Shown here in pieces: positions 54,880 to 64,000 of a stretch of 64,000 nucleotides of DNA. A model generated the notes under the pieces. It did not search any database. It was not told the origin of the DNA and saw only the letters and a program-made list of their open reading frames with translations. Made by a program: the position numbers and the translations under genes. Position 1 is the first letter of the stretch, and each line of letters starts with the position of its first letter. The stretch comes from Hofstenia miamia (Eukaryota; Xenacoelomorpha; Acoela; Hofsteniidae): assembly GCA_900660155.1 (NCBI GenBank), contig CABFPE010000028.1, forward strand, positions 2,284,418 through 2,348,417. The letters are read 5' to 3'.

Positions 54880-56760
54880 AACGTCTTTCAGTGTAGGCGT
54901 TGAGACAAAAAGGCTTATTAAAATCATTATTTTACTCTACTGCTTAAAATTAAGTTAAAAAACACACTAACTGACAATTAAAAATTAATGTTTTGATAAA
55001 TGCCATTTATGTTAGCAAAATTTTTTAATTAAAAAAAATAAGGAGATGACATTTGTTGTGTTTGTCGAGAAAATTGTTGTGTCTGTACGAGCATTCCAAA
55101 TGAAAAAGAAGGCAATCTAGGAAAGGCTCTCTACAAAGGTTCACGGCGTACTTGGGAAAGAAATCGTTTTCCCAATGTGAACAACCAAAACAAACAACAA
55201 AAACTATTTAAACCACTTAGAGAAGGCACATGATAATATGCTTGCTGCTAAAAGTTTAAGAATTTTTAAGCTATTTGCTAACCATTATTTGGCTTGCAAA
55301 AATAATAAAATCTTAGTTCAACGCACTTTAAAAATGTGTCCATCATGTGAAATGGTCTATGTTCGCCTAGATAGGCATGTTAAAAATACGAAAAAGAATT
55401 TCCAAATTTTGACCAGAAGTCCAGGAAAAGACATGACGCCAAAAAAATTATACAACACAAAGGATGTGCAGAGGTCATTCCTCAAAATGTTTTGAACAGT
55501 TTAGATGTTGTCAGAGAATAAAAGGAACTCATTCTGATAAAACAAACAATTTCATTGAAATTTAGAAAGTTGTTAATGGACTATGAAGCATATGATATGG
55601 CCAAGGCGAAAGTTGTAGTGGCTAAGTGCAAAACTCTCCTAAAAAATGAAGTCGAATTTGACAGTAATGAATTTTCACTAAAGCAGATTGGTAAATTTCT
55701 CTCTTGAAGTAAAAATCATGAATTAATCCGAGCGCAATTTAGGAATATTATCAATACACAGCTCAGTGCTGGTTCATCTAGAAGCTATATTAAAGCTGTG
55801 CGTGATGACTTCACTAATTTTCCGTATAAAAGTAAGGCCATGACTGCATCTGATCGTAACATGCTAATGGAAGATTTACTAAAATTTCGAAACCAGTACT
55901 AATCTCAATTGGAAAGATCAAGAGAACCATGTTAAACAAGGGCGGATGAAGGAAATGATCCCCCTCAAATTTGCTAATCAATATATTGTTGGCTCACAGC
56001 ACTTTAGTGAGAAGTTACTCTTAGTCAAGAAGGCAGACGTGAGCATTGAGTTATTAAAAGAAGCGAACTACCATTTTATAATTCTTGCATATCTTGTCAG
56101 TGGACATAGAGCTGGTGTTCCACTGAACATTCAAATCTTTAAATTCCAAAATGCAATAGATTCTTTAGAAGAATATGTTGAAAAACACCGCAAGCCACGA
56201 GTTTTTGTAACTATTTCTGTGCGTCAACATAAGGAAAAAAATGGCGATGCTCATTTAAGACTACCTTAGATCATGTTTCTTGTATTCAAATCGTATTATA
56301 CGACCATTCGATCTCAGTTTGCAGCAGCGATACCAGATACATACTATTCCAGACGTAAAAATATAAAAGGTTTGACAGCATCCCAGAAAATTAGTATTTT
56401 CAATGACATCAACATAACTGAAGGTGTTCATTACCTTTTTTGTTTTCTAGTCTGGGTCACACTGCCAAATATCGAGGCATATGCTTACAAAAAGTTTCAA
56501 CAAATACTGTGAAGACAGTGATGAGATAAACAGATTCTTACCAACACTTTGGCGGGTAACATTGGCAACACATTTGGCCTTAGCATGTAAAAATTCTAAT
56601 GCCACAGCCATGCAGTTCAAAACCAATATTGCAATTAATCATTCATTAGAAGAAGCCACTGCAAACCCTTTTTAAAACTCACACAGTTGCAATCATTCTC
56701 AGAGGCAACAATTGCATCATTTTGGTAAGAAAATTAATTGTATATTAAGATTCAAAGCAA
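54880..56760 (+). mobile_element. decayed Crypton-like tyrosine-recombinase element
   Basis: Plus-strand pieces: a Cys-rich start near 55040 (DICCVCRENCCVC), a single finger MCPSCEMVYVRLDRHVKN (55238 frame) and a helical region (ASDRNMLMEDLLKFRNQY, near 55850). A recombinase-like block follows (55946-56269) with LAYLVSGHRAGVPLNIQIF, which matches the first catalytic Arg box (S-G-x-R-x-G), and VSVRQHKEKNGDAHL-like text for the following strand. Near 56600-56710 a NHSLEEAT ... LTQLQSF stretch recalls the H-S-x-x-x-A region before the tyrosine. The order finger, helices, recombinase fits Crypton-type elements of aquatic animals. About five or more stops and frame changes; no ends found. Confidence 0.5.
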
Positions 56761-57440
56761 TTTATTGCTACAAGAAAAAGGTACAAAAAACTATAAACTA
56801 CAAAACTAAAAGAGCTATTTTCGTTTGGATTTTATTGTTCACTCAGATTTATATCTAATCAGTATTGCTCATTCCACAATCAATCAATTATTGGTTCACT
56901 CTGCGCTTATTATATTTGTAGATTAATTAGATAAGATATTTCTGTTATTCATTTATTACAATAATTGCAATATCTATACTTGAAATTACTCTGGTGGGTT
57001 TGGTTTGGGACAAATCAATATTCTAAAATAGTGTTTAAAATTTTAGTAGTGTTTAGATTTTATTATTCACGCGGTTTCCTCATGGAATCTCCAAACGCAG
57101 TGTCTGATGTTGCTTAAAGTGTTTTAATTTTTTTTTAATATCATGTTTCATTGCAATTTTAGAATTTGTAAAAGTCGAAATGTATTTGAATGTTTTTGTT
57201 AAAATTATTAAAAATCCTTAAAAATGCTCAACTAGTGATTAAATTCAAGTTGCGAAATTTCGCAAAAACGCATATTTTAGTTATGGACCATAATTTTTTT
57301 GAAAGTGCAAGAAAAATGAACATACTCATAGAGATCTATTCATTACCAAAAGAATGGTATAAAAACTTTGAAATTCTGATAAAAACTGACAAAGCTATAT
57401 GCCTCTGAAATCGGCCTACTCGACCAAAAATAGCCAATTT
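56761..57440. other. spacer between transposon remnants
   Basis: AT-rich; the 72-codon frame at 57190-57408 has partly coding-like text (EIYSLPKEWYKNFEILIKTD) but no recognised motif. It may be a scrap of the neighbouring elements. Confidence 0.35.
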
Positions 57441-58180
57441 TTGAGGTTTTTTCAAACTGGAATTTCGCTCTGCCGTTTAATTGGCAAGTACCATATGATA
57501 CAACCATCAAAATGAATTTTGATGGGATGTTCAGAGGACTTAATTACTGTTGTTGTAAACAAGTGAGTGCTAGACATCTACAGCGAAATTGTCTGAAACA
57601 GCTTAAAATATCTACTGTCTCAAAATGGTTTATCTTATTCTGTTGATGTGCACAAATTTGCAATTGATATTTTGGGGCTGTGTTTAACCAGTATTAATTC
57701 TTATTCAACTCGTTCCCTATTAGACTTAAAAATTGAAGTTAATTCTGAAATTGATGATTTACTGGATGCTGCAAATGATCTTTCTGATTCTGAGAGAGCA
57801 TCACTGTTCTACGTTGCTGGTTTTGTGACATTCGCTGAGAATCTAGTTGAAGGAAATTACCAAGTTAATCATTCTGATCAACTCTTTACAGATTACATCT
57901 CACGTGGTAGATTAAAATACCCCCATCCAAGAACTGCTGAGATTCGTTGAATTGGTATACCGCCTTTATAAGAATAGTTCTGAAAATATTAGATGTCGTT
58001 GTGCTTTAAGGAAAATGTTCGAAGTTATTTACAAACTTATCTATTCGATTTTCCGTTGCTCTGTGTCATCTCCAAGCGACTCGCAAATACATATTTTAAA
58101 GGTTATGTTTTGAAGATTTCAACTGAGCTCGTTTCCAAGAAGGATCAAATGCGGAGAAAGCTAAACATTAAATTAATTTT
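57440..58180 (+). mobile_element. decayed DNA-transposase C-terminal remnant
   Basis: The frame 57648-57950 contains ERASLFYVAGFVTFAENL, then a TDYISRGRLKYPHPRTAEIR stretch. Further text continues in another frame (YRLYKNSSENIRCRCALRKM). A Y-(I/V)-A-G-(Y/F)-V motif followed about 30-40 residues later by S-R-G-x-L-x-x-P is common near the C-terminus of several animal DNA transposases (P-element/THAP9-like and relatives). The upstream part is only frame fragments. Superfamily uncertain; inactive. Confidence 0.4.
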
Positions 58181-58533
58181 TAGTCTTTATTATTTTTACA
58201 ATTTCTATTTTTATATAAATATATTTTCGCATGTTTCTGTAGAAACTTTTTTTGACATGAATTGTAATGTTTTCATTATTTATTCGGTTTAGCATTTGTG
58301 AGAATGTTGATATTTTTTGAATGTAGTTTCGGAAAAAAGCTTTGCTAGTCAGTAAAATCTACTTCGTTAAGTCAAGATGGTCCACTCATTTATGGACTAT
58401 TTTGATGCTGCTCAGTCTTGGTAATCACGAAGTTCTCGGACTAATTGCAACATTTTAACCGAATTAGCAGAATTTTTTGCTGTAATGTGCTAAATAGAAG
58501 ATCTAAAAATTTCTTTTTAACTTTTGAAATGTT

Positions 58534-59040
58534 GCAGTGGCGGATTTAAGGGGGGATATGGGACTGCAGTCCCCCCATGAGGAAGTAAAATAGAATGCAG
58601 CTATTAGGGTAATTTGTAGAATCTTAGCAAAAAATTAGAAAATTCCAAATTGGTGCCAAATTTCTGCATTCCATTTGCAACTCGCTCCAAACGTTTGGTA
58701 AATTTACCTAAAATTTACAAATCTTGCAAAGATTCGGAAAATAACTCAAACTTTCCACTTTTCAATAATTTTAAGAATATATCAAACATATTACTCAATC
58801 CAAATTATGTATTTGATCTAACATCCACCAAACTTTAGTACATTTTTGTTGAATGATGTGGTCAAAGGTGGACTGCGGAGGTCTTCTGACACTTTTCTCG
58901 AAAATACCACAGATCTATGGTTAAAAAGTACAAATCCTTGTTACCTTATGAGAAATCTAAAAAACTTCCTCACACTTTTTGTAAAATTACTGAATAGCTC
59001 TCACATTTCAGATGTTCTGTACACCCAAGGTGTTTGTTAG
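58534..59040 (+). mobile_element. hAT-type terminus with unknown interior
   Basis: CAGTGGCGGATTTAAGGGGG starts at 58534 and is followed by a G-run/C-run palindrome (GGACTGCAGTCC inside). This is the same style as the end at 47272. Downstream open frames (58650-58838 and 58846-59040) are unrecognised and may be interior sequence. The matching right end was not found, so the length is unknown. Confidence 0.4.
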
Positions 59041-62000
59041 AAGCTCTGTAGAGTCATTAAGACTCAATCCTGTTACACCTCAACTACAATGAAGCATCAT
59101 TCAACCTACATGGCATGGGTTGTGATGATGAACATAAACAAGCATATTAGCATTCTGAATGTCTTAAGAAAACAATAAATTGTGGATCTAGGCGAGGGAT
59201 ACTGAAATCAATTCCCAAGTGATAATTTTTCTTCAACATACTAAATTTACGATATAACATATTTCAAATTATGTTCAAAATGTATTCACAATTTATAGAT
59301 TTAAATAATTTTTTAAAATTTTAGATTTTTGTACCAAATCTTTAAGAAATTCTGAAATTATGAATACTATATTGCATTAATTGCTGTACAAAATAAATAC
59401 TCATTCAATATAAAAACCTAGTAATAGGAATTCAACATCTGCCTCATTTTAGTGTTTTGTTACGATGCTAAACTTGCAAAAAATGCAACTTTATTCCTAC
59501 ATATAACTTTATTAAGCAGCTGAGATCATTAAATTCTCAAATTCTGAATCACGAGTGATACCCCCAGTTCTAGACCTTTGTCTATACTCGAATAATTTGA
59601 AATGAAATTACTAATGTTACAGAAAGAATTAATGCTAAAGATTGATCAACAACCAATACAACTAAAAATAATTCAGTAAAATTATTTGATTTAATGTGTT
59701 TGATTTTACAAGACAATGATGGTGGTTTAGTCAAAAGAGACCTGAGGAAATTGACCTGATCCCAATAACAGATTCGGTGAAATTTTCAAAAAAAATATTT
59801 TACGTTTAAGTGCAATAGGGGAAATGTATTCTTAGCTCAAAAATCATGATTGAAACAAACAAGAAACAAGGGATACATACTCTTGGCTGAATCATAACAT
59901 GATACTGTGAAATCCAACTTTTTTTCAAGAACTTGTGCTGTGTTGCTAATTTCATGCTGAAAATGCGCACTTCTGAACAATTCCATTAACGACATTTACT
60001 TTTAAAGCTTTCTATTATTTAGCCTAATTCATATTCAATTTTCCTTAAAGAAAATATGTTGGCGTTATTAATACAATATATTTTAATAACCGCTAACAAT
60101 TTCTTTTGCAAAAATACTATACTGAAATGTAATTTTGTAATACTCTGACTATATTTTGCTAATTTTGCATTTCTAATCCCGAAGCAGAAAACAATGCTCA
60201 CTAAATAACTGAAATAAACGAAGTATTTTTGGTGGATTCTGCATTCAATAAGCTAAACTTGATAAATGGGTTTCAAATTTAAATTTTGAATTCAAGGAAA
60301 TGTGGCTTGATTAAACGATGATTTTAAACTATTAATATTGTCGAAATTAAATTGTAAATTTCTGATTTTTAATAAGGCAAGAAAACACTGCATTAATGAC
60401 ATTTAACTTTACAAAAAATTTCTTTCTTATTATTTGTATTTCCTAAACATTTTTTACGCATCAGATCTGTTTCTATCAGGAAATATTTTAAGCCTACATC
60501 TTTCTATTGGACTTATTCATGAATTTGAATTCAATTAATGCAGATATGTTGAAAATGATAACACAATTTCAAATATGCATTTTGCTTTAATTAAATGTAT
60601 TCATAATAGGACTGATAAAAAAATTAATTCAAGTTTACTTTTTACCAATTCTGGGGATTCTATTTTGTTTACTGAAGCACTACAATTCAACAAAAAATAT
60701 TAAAATTTTGATCTTTCAGATTACTTGAAAGTAATTCTTCAGAATTGTGTGGTTATATTCATATCATAATTGTTTTAGTTGCATAAGTAGAAAGCCTTTT
60801 GTTACAACTTTCAATCAATTGGTCTTTTCATTATTGGTTATTTCTCCAATAAAGATCTTTCTTTCATTCTTTATTCTAGAATTCTCAAAATTTAATGTTT
60901 CTTCAAATCAAATGATAAATTAGTCTAAAAGTACAAACACTTTATAATGATTTAAGAAGTAAATATTTTCTTAATTACTTAATGTAGATGGATTATGCTG
61001 CCACAGTTTGAAAATATCAATTTTCAGAGTAGCTCTGTATTCTCCAATGTGTTCTCTCTCTAAATATATTCACCTTAGGATAAGAATACCATTTGTTTCT
61101 TGCTATTTTCAAAAGGTTATGAAATTAGACTTTCGATGTAACAACAATTTTTTCAGTAATATGAATGAAGCTAAACATAGAACTATTTTGCATCAAGTTT
61201 GCAACATCAATCATTGACATTGATGATATATTGATGCTATTATATGCTCTTTTTGCAAATCTAGAATTTGTTTGAAGAATTTACAAAGAACAAATTTTTA
61301 ATAGATTATGCAAATTTATGCTTAGCTCTGATGTTGGTATATAAGAATTATGTATTTTAATGAATTTGAAAGGAAGCTTCACACCAAATGTAAAAACAAA
61401 TGGTAACAGACTAAATTTTAAAGAACAATACAAATTCATTTGACCTTTCAAATATTAAAAATCCATGAAAACATGTTCAAAAACTATTCATTAAACACAT
61501 ATAAATTTTCAGGGAAACACATTTATTTAATTAATAAATATGCCTTACAAATTGGTTGGTACTTTTTATCAACATACAAAATCTTGAAACTGACATAGGG
61601 AACCTTGAGATCGACATAGCAAATCATTATGACACCATGCTGCAACATATTGGAAAACCTAGATACAAAGTATATCACACTGTGCACCAAATTTAAAAAG
61701 GCTCAACTGTGACATGTCCCTATCTTTCAGGAAAATGCAAAAAATGCTGAGTGAACAAAATCTTTACTCAAATTTGCATTTTCTTCATCATCAATTGAAA
61801 AAACCTCAAAAGTATAAAACACTTGGAAATGCAGATGCACAGATTTGAGGGTTGTATCACACTATCCTCAATTTTATTTTCCCCAAGTCTGTTGTCACCA
61901 AAAATTAAAAACAATAAGAGACACAATTCAATAATATTGTAATTATATATTTGAAGAATTATATGTATTTATTTATGCTGGATTTCAATTAGTTTTCTAT

Positions 62001-64000
62001 GTAGTTTAGATTATTGAAATACAGAATTATAGCAAATAAATTTAAATATGTACTATAAATATATACATTAATTTTAGCATTTGCATTTAGTAAGCAGTCC
62101 TTTGAAACCCTGTTTAGATTTAAAATAGAAATTTAATTGTATTCAATACTTTTGTAGTTTGTACTTTATTGTAAAAGATATCTAATTTTTTTAGTGTTCA
62201 TTCATTATTTGTTGTGTTAATTTTTTATTATATATCTCACAATCTGATATATTAGTTTATTACTTTGCAAATAAGGAATTTAGTTTTTTGTATACATATT
62301 TTACTGTGATTTTTTAAGATTATCCTGGAACAATGAGTGGAAATCAGCTATCTCATGACACCCTTGCATTAAAAGCAGTTAATACTTGAGTATATTTTTA
62401 AAAGGGGGCCAGGAATTTGGAAAAATTATAATAATACATCACATTAGTTTCAGTTTAACATTTCAAAATACAAAAATACAGGAATTCTTACAATTCAGAT
62501 GTTGAAAGAAATTGTCAATATGCTTTAGAATTTTATTTAATAAGCAGATCTGACAGGATTCAAATCTGCAATTTTCCATGTTAGCAACAGCTGTGTGGTC
62601 TTACACTACAAATCTGTAAAATACTTAATAAAAATTGATAAACTATCCCAAATAACTCTATTATTTGCTCATTGTAAATATCAAAAAAAAACAAATTAGC
62701 ATTTATAAATTAGCTATTTATCATGAAAGTACACAGCAGAAAGATAATTAAGGCAAATCCTTAATTATCAAGCTAAATCTAAATTATATATAAAATTAAA
62801 ATGGCAACTTTCAATGTCTATAATTAAAGCAAATATTTACAATTATTTACTTGCAATTCTGTATTTCAATGATCTCAACTACATAGAAAACTAATCAAAA
62901 TATAGCATAAATATATACATATATTTTTCCAAAATTATAATTACATTTTCATTGAAATTGTGTTGCTAACAATTTTTAATTTTTGTTGATATCAGACTTG
63001 GGGGAGATGAGATGCAACTGTTTTTGAGAACTCAAAATGTTAAGAACTTGAACTCAATTAAGCCCACAAAACTCAATTGGAAAAACTCACAAGATAAATC
63101 ATCAAAACTCAAACTTGAACTTGATGGAAAGTTCACTTGAAAATGCTGTAAAAATTTAAATATTTTAAATATTAATTTTTTAATCAAGCATAAATAAATA
63201 TATTTTAGCTAACAAAACTGAAAATTATTGCAAAATAAATTTCAATTTATTCTAAAAAAACTTGGAATTAGTAAAAGCTCTTCAAAGAAATACTTGAAAT
63301 CAAAATGTAAAGACTCAAATTTGGACCAATTAACTTAAACTCAACTAAAAAACCCTGTGCAGATGTTGTTTTATGTGAAGCACTAATAGTAATTGTTATT
63401 TCCACCCATAAATTTCAGAATTGATACATAGTCCCTACTTTCAGATAAAATTTCTGTCTAAGGCATTGACAATTTGAAACAGAACATCACATTCTTTTGA
63501 TTTTAATAATTTGTGCAAATTCTATTTTGTAGTTGGTGGTTTCCATATTGCATGGTGATCAATTAACCAAGTTTCAGAAGATTCAACTAACAAGGTTTGC
63601 AAGAATTTGTTTACAAAATATTAGAAAGTAGAATTCTTATTTGATAGGTTTGCATGACAAATGCATATATTTAATGATAATGCACTTTGTCACAGTATTC
63701 TTTAAAGTTAAAAATATCAGGCAAATTTGACCCTTTTCTTAAATTCAATGTCAACTTTTAAGATGTGAGGGTAGAGCTTTCTTAATGTTGCCCCACCTAT
63801 CAAAATTTCCTTCTTGCTCATACCCAAAAATTTTACTCCTACTAATTGTACTTGAGAATTTAATTGTTGTTTCTACTGTATTTAAAAAATTTTAAAATTT
63901 TCAATAAAATTTTAAAAACAACTTATTTTCATTTTATGTTAATTTTTTCTGAATTTATTTGTAATTTATTCCTCTTAAATGAAAATCAATTTAAAATATA
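59041..64000. other. 5 kb of AT-rich DNA, no gene recognised
   Basis: Short chance-like open frames only (60019-60201, 61008-61217). Words built on CTCAA/TTGAAC recur between about 63040 and 63350, perhaps a decayed short repeat. No RNA gene, transposon end or coding exon can be supported. Confidence 0.5.
63036..63350. repeat. scattered AACTCAA-type words
   Basis: GAACTCAA, AAACTCAA, GACTCAA and similar words occur about ten times in 300 bp, irregularly spaced, more often than nearby. It looks like a heavily decayed short tandem repeat. Confidence 0.4.

Noticed and set aside
1-64000. CRISPR arrays, bacterial operons, rRNA
   Set aside because: No regularly spaced repeats, no ribosomal RNA motifs; gene structure is animal-like.
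59041-64000. Small open frames as genes
   Set aside because: Composition (Ile, Phe, Asn, Lys) and lengths match chance in DNA this AT-rich; no motif or splice model.

Overview
The window is nuclear DNA from an invertebrate animal. It is strongly AT-rich, low in gene density, and full of decayed metazoan transposons (CR1-like LINEs, hAT, piggyBac, Tc1/mariner, Crypton-like, MITEs, and two fossil long-retroelement pieces). The species cannot be named from the sequence. Three runs of N mark assembly gaps: 28806 (one base), 32430-32772 and 46143-46621. A lone N also sits in a TA run at 52914.

Only a few host genes are visible. Three are paralogues of one TRIM-like family: 9451-11346 (+, intact, 631 aa), 24022-26858 (+, broken by an internal tandem duplication) and 47767-49407 (-, open, lacking the RING). 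Each has two B-boxes, a coiled coil and a predicted beta-propeller-like C-terminal half ending in Trp, in one coding exon. The two complete N-termini start with a C3HC4 RING, which suggests E3 ubiquitin ligases; the third would be a RING-less partner or decoy. A fourth gene, 38701-39540 (-), encodes a 279-aa C2H2 zinc-finger protein. A two-exon hAT/ZMYM-like gene start (46622-47020, -) runs into an N gap. A small unrecognised C-terminal exon at 15696-16061 has partial copies at 14206 and 14888.

Layout: 1-2700, LINE tail and featureless DNA; 2760-5560, fossil DIRS-like retroelement; 5548-7651, a dispersed repeat in three copies; 8089-9042, decayed piggyBac; 9451-11346, TRIM-like gene 1; 11347-13650, empty; 13653-16105, mosaic tandem duplication; 18721-19819, hAT transposase fragment with a 486-bp tandem duplication; 19820-24000, empty; 24022-26858, TRIM-like gene 2; 27109-28805, 504-bp repeat pair ending at an N; 28807-29366, Ty3/Gypsy integrase fossil; 29367-33260, near full-length CR1-like LINE (-); 33312-35150, second LINE (+) with a 2A-like peptide; 36690-37870, third LINE (-); 38701-39540, zinc-finger gene; 40949-44099, a run of MITEs and a Tc1 copy; 46622-47272, hAT; 47767-49407, TRIM-like gene 3; 53560-58200, graveyard of DNA transposons including a Crypton-like tyrosine recombinase; 58534 onward, a hAT-like terminus and then nothing recognisable.

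A recurring oddity is the number of nearly identical local duplications (units of about 280, 486, 504, 674 and 688 bp). They are either very recent duplications or unmerged haplotypes/assembly errors. No clearly new biological system is proven. The best leads are the RING/B-box/propeller gene cluster with its RING-less member, and the LINE with a 2A-like ribosome-skipping motif.
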